Assembly (NCBI GenBank): GCA_030631085.1 | Contig: DAOVLV010000106.1 | Location: forward strand, 1 to 6,487 | Length of the DNA stretch: 6,487 bases | From: Planctomycetales bacterium | GTDB taxonomy: Bacteria > Planctomycetota > Phycisphaerae > SM23-33 | Direction: 5' to 3' | Position numbers and translations under genes: made by a program | The notes under the pieces: model-generated | Database searches by the model: none | What the model saw: only the letters and a program-made list of their open reading frames with translations | What the model was told of the DNA's origin: nothing | Part shown: positions 1 through 6,487 of the stretch, piece after piece | How the letters are laid out: every line of letters starts with the position of its first letter | How positions within the stretch are numbered: position 1 is the stretch's first letter

Positions 1-1191
1 AGCCTGATTTCGATAATTCTCCACGCCAATCCTTTCGGCGCGATGGTCTGGATCACCGCCGATATGATGAGCCCCGGAGGCTCCAATCCTGTTTTTTCCT
101 GGCCTCTGCATTGCGGGATCATGCTGGGCGGTTCGGCGCTGGTGCTGGCAGCGTGCGTGCGGATCGTCCGCAAGGTCGCTCTGCGTCAGGCCACGGGCGC
201 AGCCGGGGTGTTCACGACGCGGAAACAGCGCCGCCAGCAGAAGGCCCAGCCCGGTCAGGCCGGCGCGGCGGAATCGTCAGGTGGGCGAATCAGAAGGGTC
301 GTCGGGTCGCCGATTATCTGGAAAGAACTGAAAACCCCTCTGCTCAGCGGCGGGAAAATGGCCGCCATCATCGCCATCCTATTCACAATCGCCGCGATGC
401 TGATTACGTACTTCGTCTGTGCCAGCGAACGCTGCCTGGACGAAGATGACACACAGATCGTCTATGTAACGCTTTTCGTGGGGCTGGGCATACTCGTAAC
501 GGCTGTGATGTCGGCGACCACAATCACCGCGGAGAAAGAAACCCGCTCCTGGCCTATCCTTCTGGCGACGACGTTGAGCGACTGGCAGATTATTTTCGGA
601 AAGGCCGTTGGCGTCTTCCGAAAATGCCTGCCGATCTGGCTGCTGCTGGCGGGGCACGTCATACTTTTCACCATCATAGGTCTGATCCATCCGATTGCCT
701 CGCTGCACCTTGCGATGCTGGTTGCGTGGATAATTGTGTTCTTCGCCGGAAGCGGGCTGTATTTCAGCGCGCGCTTCCGACGGACCACAACGGCTGTGGT
801 GATGAACATAGGTCTGGCCCTGACCCTCTGGGCCATTCTGCCGGGACTGATGGGGCTGATTATAGAGATCGATAGAAATTACGACGGCGGCGACGACGAT
901 GCGATTAAATTCGCCCTCTGTGCCAATCCACTGGTCCAGGCCGTTGTCGTTACGAAGGCTGCCAGCGGGCGCAACAAGGCCAACAATGCACTGGAGAAAC
1001 TGCATTATGACTGGCCCGATGATAATTACGGATATGGGTACGATGAATACGGCAACGTTGTCGGGGATGAGGACAATAACGCTGCCGGGGAAACCACCGG
1101 AAGGATGTTGTCCTGGATGTTGTTTTATATGCTGATGGGTTTTTTCTTCGCCTGTCTCGCCAAGCGCAGGCTCCGGCGGAGTATCTTCTGA
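1..1191 (+). CDS. ABC-2 type transporter permease, 5' end outside the window
   Basis: Integral membrane subunit of an ABC transporter; the substrate cannot be told. The frame is open from base 1, so the ATG at 43 is probably internal and at least 396 residues are visible. Numbering from base 1, hydrophobic segments lie near 36-57, 120-141, 153-175, 209-229, 235-257, 263-289 and 369-387. A cytoplasmic stretch starting EKETRSWPILLATTLSDW (from 178) has the coupling-loop pattern of ABC-2 permeases (E-K-E, then LLATTLS, then a GK). WKELKTP at 107-113 looks like the N-terminal signature of a second permease half. An asparagine-proline motif occurs at 10-11 (ANPFGAMV) and again at 309-310 (ANPLVQAVV), each followed by one last membrane segment and a basic tail, so the protein appears to be a tandem duplication. 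The second copy has a long Asp/Tyr/Gly-rich loop at about 336-358. It ends KRRLRRSIF, TGA. The partner ATPase is not in view and may lie upstream. Confidence 0.85.
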   Translation, partial: SLISIILHANPFGAMVWITADMMSPGGSNPVFSWPLHCGIMLGGSALVLAACVRIVRKVALRQATGAAGVFTTRKQRRQQKAQPGQAGAAESSGGRIRRVVGSPIIWKELKTPLLSGGKMAAIIAILFTIAAMLITYFVCASERCLDEDDTQIVYVTLFVGLGILVTAVMSATTITAEKETRSWPILLATTLSDWQIIFGKAVGVFRKCLPIWLLLAGHVILFTIIGLIHPIASLHLAMLVAWIIVFFAGSGLYFSARFRRTTTAVVMNIGLALTLWAILPGLMGLIIEIDRNYDGGDDDAIKFALCANPLVQAVVVTKAASGRNKANNALEKLHYDWPDDNYGYGYDEYGNVVGDEDNNAAGETTGRMLSWMLFYMLMGFFFACLAKRRLRRSIF

Positions 1192-1207
1192 CGATAACGG
1201 TCCGATG

Positions 1208-1230
1208 CGACTATCTTTGTCGTATTTTTT
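1208..1230 (+). terminator. weak intrinsic terminator candidate after the permease gene
   Basis: CGAC at 1208-1211 can pair with GTCG at 1219-1222 (plus a G-U at 1207/1223) around a 7-nt loop. One A then separates the stem from a run of six T at 1225-1230. Position and T run suit a Rho-independent terminator 16 nt past the permease stop, but a four-to-five pair stem is short, so the call is weak. Confidence 0.25.
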
Positions 1231-1288
1231 CTGAAACATCCGTTGCTTTTTAACAACATTGCTTCCGAGATGCACCGATATTCCATCT

Positions 1289-2275
1289 ATGGCGTATTTC
1301 GAGAATATCATCGGTCAGGATTATCGGATGGTGAAGGTTTTCGACCTTATCGAAGCCGTGGCCGACAGTAAGGCGACCGTCCTGATTACCGGCGAGTCGG
1401 GAACCGGCAAGAGTCTTATCGCCCGCGCCATTCACTATCAAAGCCAGCGACGGGAAAAACCATTCGTGGAGGTTTCCTGCGGTGCGCTTCCGGAGATGCT
1501 GCTCGAAAGCGAACTGTTCGGACACGTACGAGGGGCATTTACCGACGCCTTCGGCGACCGCGACGGTAAATTCGCAGCCGCTGACGGTGGGACAATCTTC
1601 CTTGATGAAATTTCCACTGCCTCCGCCGGTCTGCAATTCAAACTGCTCCGCGTACTCCAGGAGCGAACATTCGAACCGGTCGGCTCGAACCGAACGCAAA
1701 AAGTCGATGTCCGCGTAATTGTGGCGACGAACCGCGACCTGTGGCGGGACGTCGAGTCGGAGCGGTTCCGCCAGGATTTGTATTACCGCGTCAACGTCGT
1801 CAACATTGAATTACCACCGCTGCGGGAGCGGGGCGAGGACATTACCCTGCTGGCGGAACACTTCCTCAGACGTTACGAGCGGGAAAACTCCCGAAACATC
1901 CTCGGATTCACCGACGATTGCCAGGCCGCACTGCAAGCATACCCCTGGCCCGGAAACGTGCGGGAACTAGCCAACTGCGTCGAGCGGGCAGTTGTACTGT
2001 GTCGCGGAAACCGGATCGACCTGGCCGACCTGCCGCAGACAGTTGCCGCTGTGCTCCATCCGATAATGGCGTCGGCGGGCGAGGCGGTTTCGGTTATGTC
2101 GCCAGGTTCAAACGCCGACCGGACACTCGCTGATGCACTGGCGGAACCGGAAAAGCGGATCATCCAGTCCGCCCTGACCGCCCACGGCGGACACAGGCAG
2201 GCCACCGCACACGCGCTCGGCATCAACCGTTGCACGCTGTACAAGAAGATGAAAAAGTATGGCCTGATGCGGTAA
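1289..2275 (+). CDS. sigma-54-dependent transcriptional activator (AAA+ plus Fis-type HTH, no sensor domain)
   Basis: Bacterial enhancer-binding protein that would use ATP hydrolysis to remodel sigma-54 RNA polymerase at -24/-12 promoters. Counting 328 residues from ATG 1289: Walker A GESGTGKS 35-42; ESELFGH 73-79; the sigma-54 contact loop GAFTDA 82-87 (standard GAFTGA); Walker B GGTIFLDEI 100-108; sensor I VATN near 145-148; arginine-finger region FRQDLYYR 160-167; LPPLRERGEDI 175-185; sensor II WPGNVREL 220-227; an Ala/Ser-rich linker about 250-285; and a C-terminal Fis-type helix-turn-helix about 299-325 ending LYKKMKKYGL. There is no receiver, GAF or PAS domain, and the length matches the PspF type (about 325 residues). 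ATG 1289 is preferred because MAYFENIIGQ leads straight into the AAA+ domain; a TTG at 1259 would add ten residues. No strong Shine-Dalgarno precedes either. It ends with tandem TAA TAA. Its target genes are unknown; it is not close enough to PspF to call it that. Confidence 0.93.
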   Translation: MAYFENIIGQDYRMVKVFDLIEAVADSKATVLITGESGTGKSLIARAIHYQSQRREKPFVEVSCGALPEMLLESELFGHVRGAFTDAFGDRDGKFAAADGGTIFLDEISTASAGLQFKLLRVLQERTFEPVGSNRTQKVDVRVIVATNRDLWRDVESERFRQDLYYRVNVVNIELPPLRERGEDITLLAEHFLRRYERENSRNILGFTDDCQAALQAYPWPGNVRELANCVERAVVLCRGNRIDLADLPQTVAAVLHPIMASAGEAVSVMSPGSNADRTLADALAEPEKRIIQSALTAHGGHRQATAHALGINRCTLYKKMKKYGLMR

Positions 2276-2280
2276 TAAAC

Positions 2281-2336
2281 ATCTCGTGTAACCCCGCAAT
2301 TTCTGCTAATCTTCTCCATTGGTTACAGACAGAGAT
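2281..2336 (+). other. possible stem-loop in the leader of the cupin gene
   Basis: TGTAACC at 2287-2293 is complementary to GGTTACA at 2321-2327. Outside this, ATCTC at 2281-2285 is complementary to GAGAT at 2332-2336, with an asymmetric bulge between. The stem lies between the activator's stop and the cupin ribosome binding site at 2344. It has no T run, so it is not a classic terminator. It could be chance. Confidence 0.2.
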
Positions 2337-2343
2337 CACCTCT

Positions 2344-2347
2344 GGAG
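2344..2347 (+). promoter_or_regulatory. ribosome binding site of the cupin gene
   Basis: GGAG lies 7 nt before ATG 2355, the best Shine-Dalgarno in the window. It fixes the cupin start. Confidence 0.75.
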
Positions 2348-2354
2348 ATAAGAA

Positions 2355-2699
2355 ATGAAGATACAGAATGCCGATGGCGTCGAAGCAAAGCAGGTTGAAA
2401 TGGGCGGCGCCGAGAGTGTAACGATGCGGATGCTCATCGGACCGGACGATAAGGCCCCAACTTTTAATATGCGGCTCTTCGAAGTCGCTCCGGGCGGTTA
2501 TACGCCGCGACATACGCACGATTGGGAGCATGAGGTATATGTCCTGGCAGGGGAGGGGGTCGTTCTGGAAAACGGGCGGGACAAACCGATAACCGCCGGT
2601 AATTGCATCTATGTCCCGCCGAACGAGGATCACCAGTTCCGAAACACCGGCAGCGAAAACCTCAAATTCCTGTGTCTGGTTCCGCGTGATTCCGGATAA
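2355..2699 (+). CDS. small single-domain cupin protein (Cupin_2 type)
   Basis: A 114-residue protein consisting of one conserved beta-barrel cupin domain. Motif 1 spans about 47-68: PGGYTPRHTHDWEHEVYV followed by LAGEG. It holds the presumed metal ligands His53 and His55, then Glu58/His59/Glu60, with His59 or Glu60 at the third-ligand position. Motif 2 is about 82-97, GNCIYVPPNEDHQFRN, with His93 as the last ligand and the usual G-x5-P pattern. All ligand positions are filled, so metal binding is expected; whether it is an enzyme (isomerase, dioxygenase) or a sensor or storage protein cannot be decided, since the family covers many functions. There is no signal peptide, so it is probably cytoplasmic. 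The start is fixed by GGAG 7 nt upstream. It lies 79 nt after the sigma-54 activator, but I see no -24/-12 promoter in that gap. A compound hairpin follows its TAA stop. Confidence 0.9.
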   Translation: MKIQNADGVEAKQVEMGGAESVTMRMLIGPDDKAPTFNMRLFEVAPGGYTPRHTHDWEHEVYVLAGEGVVLENGRDKPITAGNCIYVPPNEDHQFRNTGSENLKFLCLVPRDSG

Positions 2700-2709
2700 A
2701 TTGAATTTC

Positions 2710-2811
2710 GGGTGCCATGCCTTCACGCGGAACGAAGTGCAGCGTGTAGGCATGTTTACGCCACAACATGTTCACGCCTTCCGCTTCGCTTCAGGCGAGA
2801 ACATGGCACCC
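2710..2811. repeat. compound inverted repeat (REP/BIME-like) between cupin and ligA
   Basis: The outer arms GGGTGCCATG (2710-2719) and CATGGCACCC (2802-2811) are exactly complementary. The same register continues imperfectly inward to CATGTT (2751-2756) and AACATG (2765-2770) around an 8-nt loop, giving a single 102-nt hairpin. Alternatively it folds as two hairpins: 2716-2728 with 2742-2754 (12 of 13 pairs) and 2767-2778 with 2794-2805 (11 of 12 pairs). A near-exact direct repeat CATGTTYACGCC occurs at 2751-2762 and 2767-2778. This looks like a dispersed REP-type unit and may also end cupin transcription. It finishes 14 nt before the ligA ATG. Confidence 0.8.
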
Positions 2812-2829
2812 ATGGTAGTACACCCATGA
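2803..2829 (+). other. possible 8-codon upstream ORF overlapping the ligA start
   Basis: ATG 2803 opens a short frame reading MAPMVVHP, with stop TGA at 2827-2829, so its stop overlaps the ligA ATG 2826 as ATGA. Such an overlap allows translational coupling. No Shine-Dalgarno is visible, and part of the frame lies inside the right arm of the inverted repeat. It may be meaningless. Confidence 0.2.
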
Positions 2830-4853
2830 CCTCTGACGCCGAACGTATCGAGCAGCTTCGCCGGGAAATACGCCGGCATGACCGGTTTTATTACGTCGAG
2901 GATGCGCCGGAAATATCCGACCGCGAATACGACGCGCTTTTCGATGAATTGAAGCGGCTGGAGGCGGAGCATCCCGAACTCGTTACGCCTGATTCACCCA
3001 CACAGCGTGTCGGTGGCAAGCCCGTCGAGGGTTTTGCCAGGGTCAACCACGAACCGCCGATGCTCAGCATCGACAACACCTACAGCCTCGACGAACTTCG
3101 TCAATTCGACGCCCGCATAGCCAAGACCCTCGGCGAGAAGCCCTATCGCTACCTGGTTGAGCCTAAAATAGACGGCGTGGCTGCGTCGTTGCGATACGAA
3201 GACGGCGTGTTGACGCTGGCAGCCACAAGGGGCGACGGACGCACCGGCGACAACATCACCGAAAACGCCAAAGCCATAAAATCGATCCCATTACGCCTGG
3301 TGGGGGCGGGTGGCGAATCGGCGAAAATCCCCCGTCTGCTCGAAGTGCGCGGCGAGATTTACTGGCCCGCCGATGCCTTCGCGAAATTCAACTCCGCCCG
3401 CGCCGCCGCAGGCGAGGACACCTTCGCCAATCCCCGCAACGGCACAGCCGGTACGCTCAAACAACTCGACCCGAAAGTCGTAGCCAAACGCTCCCTTGCA
3501 TTTATCGCGCATGGCTTCGGGACGGTCGAACCGGCGCCGGCAACGGAATCAGCGTTGGAATGCATGGAAATGCTGAAGCGGTGGGGGATCCCCGCCAGCC
3601 CGCACGCCAAACTGTGCGATTCGGTGGGGGGGGTCGGAGAGTTCATTGAAGAATGGGCCAGGCAACGCTACGACGAGCCGTGCGAAACCGACGGCATCGT
3701 CGTCAAGGTCGATTCGCTCGCCCAGCGCCGGAGACTCGGCGCGACCAGTCGATACCCGCGCTGGTGCATCGCCTATAAATACGCCGCTGAACGGGCGGAA
3801 ACTCACCTGAAATCGGTTACCTTCCAGGTGGGGCGGCTTGGGACGATTACGCCGGTCGCCCATTTCGACCCGGTACAATTGGCAGGTACGACCGTCTCAA
3901 ACGCCTCGCTGCATAATTTCGACCAGATAGAACGGCTTGATGTGCGCCTTGGCGATACCATCCTTGTCGAAAAGGCCGGTGAAATTATCCCGCAGGTCGT
4001 GCAGGTGGTAACCGCCAATCGTCCCGGCGACGCCAGGCCCATCGATCTGCCGAAACAATGCCCCGCCTGCGGTGGGGCGGTGGGGCGAGATGAAGGCGGA
4101 GTGTACATAAGGTGCGTCAATCCTGAATGCCCTGCCCAGTTGAAGGAACGTCTGCGGTTCTTCGCCGGGCGTAACCAGATGGACATTGAAAACCTCGGCC
4201 CAGCCCTGATTGACCAACTAATTGACAGCGGCATGGTGAAGCATTTTGCCGACCTGTATTCGCTGAATTTTGAGCAATTGACCGAACTGAAGCGGATGGG
4301 CGAAAAATCGGCCCGGAACCTTATCGACGCCATTGAATCCTCGAAAGGGCGGGGCTTGGCGAGGCTTCTGGCGGGTCTTGGGATTCGTCATGTTGGCGGC
4401 AGGGCGGCTGATATGCTGGCTCGGCACTTCGGCGATATCGACTCACTGGCCAACGCCGGAGAAGACGAACTGGCTGACGTTGAAGAAATAGGACCAGTCA
4501 TCGCCGCCAGTGTCAGGCAGTTCTTCGCAGGCGAACAAGGCCTGGAAATAATCGAACGCTTCAAGTCTGCCGGTGTGAAAATGTCGGCAGAATCGGTGGG
4601 GGCCTCCGCCGGCGGGGGGCCACTGGCGGGAAAGACTATCGTCGTAACGGGCACGCTCGAAAATTACTCACGAAGCGAAATAAAGGAATTGATTAAAAAT
4701 CTCGACGGCAGGTCGGCATCGAGCGTATCGAAAAAAACCGCCTTCGTCCTGGCCGGCGAAAACCCCGGATCAAAGGTCGATAAGGCAAAAACGCTCGGCG
4801 TAACGATTGTCAATGAGGAAGAATTCGGGAAAATGATTGGTAAGAAAAAATAG
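2826..4853 (+). CDS. ligA: NAD+-dependent DNA ligase LigA
   Basis: Seals 3'-OH/5'-phosphate nicks in duplex DNA using NAD+, in Okazaki fragment joining and repair; cytoplasmic. The product is 675 residues, close to the roughly 670 of E. coli LigA. In order: Ia domain at about 1-70, including the YYVEDAPEISDREYDALFDEL region that binds the nicotinamide side of NAD+; adenylation domain with catalytic Lys114 in EPKIDG, RGDGRTGDN 135-143, EVRGEI 173-178, NPRNGTAG 202-209 and TDGIVVKV 288-295; OB fold about 327-405; zinc finger Cys412, Cys415, Cys430, Cys435; helix-hairpin-helix region about 450-590; BRCT domain about 598-671. All key residues are present. ATG 2826 is the family start; the frame extends upstream to a GTG at 2712, but that stretch is the inverted repeat. 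No good Shine-Dalgarno is present, only GGTAG at 2814. The stop codon TAG shares its G with the downstream inverted-repeat element. Confidence 0.98.
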   Translation: MTSDAERIEQLRREIRRHDRFYYVEDAPEISDREYDALFDELKRLEAEHPELVTPDSPTQRVGGKPVEGFARVNHEPPMLSIDNTYSLDELRQFDARIAKTLGEKPYRYLVEPKIDGVAASLRYEDGVLTLAATRGDGRTGDNITENAKAIKSIPLRLVGAGGESAKIPRLLEVRGEIYWPADAFAKFNSARAAAGEDTFANPRNGTAGTLKQLDPKVVAKRSLAFIAHGFGTVEPAPATESALECMEMLKRWGIPASPHAKLCDSVGGVGEFIEEWARQRYDEPCETDGIVVKVDSLAQRRRLGATSRYPRWCIAYKYAAERAETHLKSVTFQVGRLGTITPVAHFDPVQLAGTTVSNASLHNFDQIERLDVRLGDTILVEKAGEIIPQVVQVVTANRPGDARPIDLPKQCPACGGAVGRDEGGVYIRCVNPECPAQLKERLRFFAGRNQMDIENLGPALIDQLIDSGMVKHFADLYSLNFEQLTELKRMGEKSARNLIDAIESSKGRGLARLLAGLGIRHVGGRAADMLARHFGDIDSLANAGEDELADVEEIGPVIAASVRQFFAGEQGLEIIERFKSAGVKMSAESVGASAGGGPLAGKTIVVTGTLENYSRSEIKELIKNLDGRSASSVSKKTAFVLAGENPGSKVDKAKTLGVTIVNEEEFGKMIGKKK

Positions 4854-5001
4854 CTGCGTCGGAGCGAAGCGCAGACTCGCCGTGGCGAGAACAACGCTAA
4901 CACCGTAAACAACTTACCTTTTCCTTTTCTTTCATTCTGTGTTGTTTATGGTTCGTAACGTTCTCGCCACGGCGAGTCTGCGCTTCGCTCCGACGCGGCT
5001 A
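4851..5001. mobile_element. MITE-like long inverted-repeat element with TA ends
   Basis: The left arm 4853-4892 (begins GCTGCGTCGGAGCG) and right arm 4960-4999 are 40-nt reverse complements with one difference (T4855 against G4997, a G-U pair in + strand RNA). TA flanks both sides (4851-4852 and 5000-5001), as expected of the TA duplication made by Tc1/mariner/IS630-type transposition. A second inner stem pairs 4902-4913 with 4941-4952 (one G-U), leaving a pyrimidine-rich 27-nt loop at 4914-4940. Each arm also contains a short palindrome, CTCGCC/GGCGAG. No ORF is inside, so any transposition would need help in trans. Deleting 4853-5001 restores AAA TAA TAA at the end of ligA, which supports an insertion. 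It could alternatively be a large terminator or mRNA 3'-end hairpin. Confidence 0.7.
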
Positions 5002-5104
5002 ATAATCCAAAGGGTTAAACCGCGCCTAACACAGGGCTGCGAAACTCAGCACTATGAATAGGATCATCTTGAATTTTCGTCTTATGACTTCTCGTGCCAT
5101 TGCT

Positions 5105-5124
5105 GATTACCTCCCGGGGTAATC
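5105..5124. repeat. short inverted repeat GATTACC/GGTAATC
   Basis: GATTACC at 5105-5111 and GGTAATC at 5118-5124 are exact reverse complements around a 6-nt centre. It could be a protein-binding site or a small hairpin. No T run follows on the + strand. Confidence 0.4.
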
Positions 5125-5253
5125 CCTTTCTACTTCTATATTACCACGGAAAAGCGAAATCGCATAGAGGGAAAATGCAGACGCAAACCCTCGGCCGCCA
5201 AGAGTTTCGGTAAATAGTAAAATGGGTAAGAAATAACAAAAATGGGAGAGCAC

Positions 5254-5284
5254 AAAACCGACTTTATAGCTATCCGTCGGCTTT
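5254..5284. repeat. short inverted repeat upstream of the glyS promoter
   Basis: CCGAC at 5258-5262 pairs with GTCGG at 5276-5280. After one mismatch, AAA at 5254-5256 pairs with TTT at 5282-5284. The loop holds the 8-nt palindrome ATAGCTAT. It lies just upstream of the predicted -35 box. Its function is unknown and chance is possible. Confidence 0.3.
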
Positions 5285-5287
5285 AGG

Positions 5288-5316
5288 TTGTAATTCACTA
5301 TAAATGGGCATATTAT
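5288..5316 (+). promoter_or_regulatory. predicted sigma-70-type promoter of glyS
   Basis: TTGTAA at 5288-5293 (4 of 6 against TTGACA) and TATTAT at 5311-5316 (5 of 6 against TATAAT) are separated by the optimal 17 nt. Transcription would start near 5323, giving a leader of about 37 nt that contains the glyS ribosome binding site. A second -10-like TATAAA at 5299 has no matching -35. Confidence 0.55.
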
Positions 5317-5321
5317 GCCCA
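5305..5321. promoter_or_regulatory. operator-like palindrome over the glyS -10 box
   Basis: TGGGCATA at 5305-5312 and TATGCCCA at 5314-5321 are perfect 8-nt complementary arms around one central T. The palindrome covers the whole predicted -10 hexamer, where a bound repressor would block RNA polymerase. In RNA it could not form a stable hairpin because the loop would be a single base, so a DNA-binding role is more likely. The regulator is unknown. Confidence 0.45.
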
Positions 5322-5342
5322 CTCGAACATCATCAATACTTC

Positions 5343-5347
5343 AGGAG
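5343..5347 (+). promoter_or_regulatory. ribosome binding site of glyS
   Basis: AGGAG ends 12 nt before ATG 5360. The spacing is somewhat long, but no better site or start is present, and the gap is A-rich. Confidence 0.55.
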
Positions 5348-5359
5348 AAGTGAAAAAAC

Positions 5360-6487
<1,128 letters not shown>

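Larger units (their letters stand above)
5002..5287. other. A+T-richer spacer with no recognised gene
   Basis: No convincing coding frame, tRNA or known riboswitch was found on either strand. Two small inverted repeats are noted separately. Composition is more A+T-rich than the flanking genes, as expected of a regulatory spacer or an eroded sequence. Confidence 0.6.

Noticed and set aside
1259..1288. A TTG start giving the activator ten more residues.
   Set aside because: The extra residues match nothing in the family, and ATG 1289 reaches the AAA+ domain naturally; it is kept only as an alternative.
379..1311. A 310-codon frame on the minus strand opposite the permease and the activator's start.
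   Set aside because: It lies antisense to well-supported coding sequence, has low-complexity Gln/Arg-rich content and no recognisable domain; it is a shadow of the permease frame.
2804..2820. TGGCACCC as a possible sigma-54 -24 element in front of ligA.
   Set aside because: There is no GC at the required 10-nt spacing for the -12 element, and the word belongs to the inverted repeat.
2712..2825. An upstream GTG start that would extend LigA by 38 residues.
   Set aside because: The extension is the translated inverted repeat and is not part of the LigA family; ATG 2826 matches the family N-terminus.
5011..5024. AGGGTTAAACCGCG resembles the T-box antiterminator word AGGGTGGNACCGCG upstream of a synthetase gene.
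   Set aside because: The essential TGG that pairs with the tRNA acceptor end is replaced, there is no following terminator, no specifier stem was recognised, and it is over 330 nt from glyS.
5054..5122. A 22-codon + strand frame (ATG to TAA) in the spacer.
   Set aside because: There is no Shine-Dalgarno, no known peptide type, and the length is expected by chance.
5107..5322. A 71-codon minus-strand frame in the glyS upstream spacer with a hydrophobic stretch.
   Set aside because: It starts at GTG inside the promoter palindrome, has no ribosome binding site and no family resemblance.

Overview
The window is ordinary bacterial chromosome, with five protein genes all on the + strand: the 3' part of an ABC-2 type transporter permease, a PspF-sized sigma-54 enhancer-binding protein, a small single-domain cupin, a complete NAD+-dependent DNA ligase (ligA), and the first 376 codons of a single-chain glycyl-tRNA synthetase (glyS). 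Coding sequence is moderately GC-rich, while the spacer before glyS is clearly richer in A+T. NAD+ ligase and alpha2-type GlyRS point to a bacterium. The permease style, patchy Shine-Dalgarno sites and dispersed hairpin repeats between genes would fit a Planctomycetota-like organism, but that placement is a tentative inference.

Region by region: 1-1191 is the permease, open at the window edge and built from two related halves. 1192-1288 is a short spacer with a weak terminator-like hairpin. 1289-2275 is the sigma-54 activator, which has no N-terminal sensory domain and carries GAFTDA instead of GAFTGA. 2276-2354 is a leader with a possible stem and a good ribosome binding site. 2355-2699 is the cupin. 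2700-2825 is almost filled by a 102-nt compound inverted repeat that ends 14 bases before ligA. 2826-4853 is ligA. 4851-5001 is a long, nearly perfect inverted repeat with 40-nt arms and TA at both ends, which supplies the last base of the ligA stop codon. 5002-5287 has no recognisable gene. 5288-5359 holds a sigma-70-like promoter overlapped by a 17-nt palindrome and a ribosome binding site for glyS, which runs off the end.

The genes do not form an obvious pathway. ligA (replication and repair) and glyS (translation) are housekeeping genes; the permease, activator and cupin have no assigned substrates or targets. Spacers of about 65 to 500 nt and the structured repeats suggest mostly independent transcription units. 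The most interesting content is non-coding. The hairpin after ligA looks like a miniature inverted-repeat transposable element: removing it with one TA copy restores a tandem TAA TAA stop. The other notable items are the compound hairpin abutting the ligA start, the operator-like palindrome over the glyS -10 box, and the GAFTDA activator. I found no CRISPR array, tRNA, rRNA or evident new multi-gene system.
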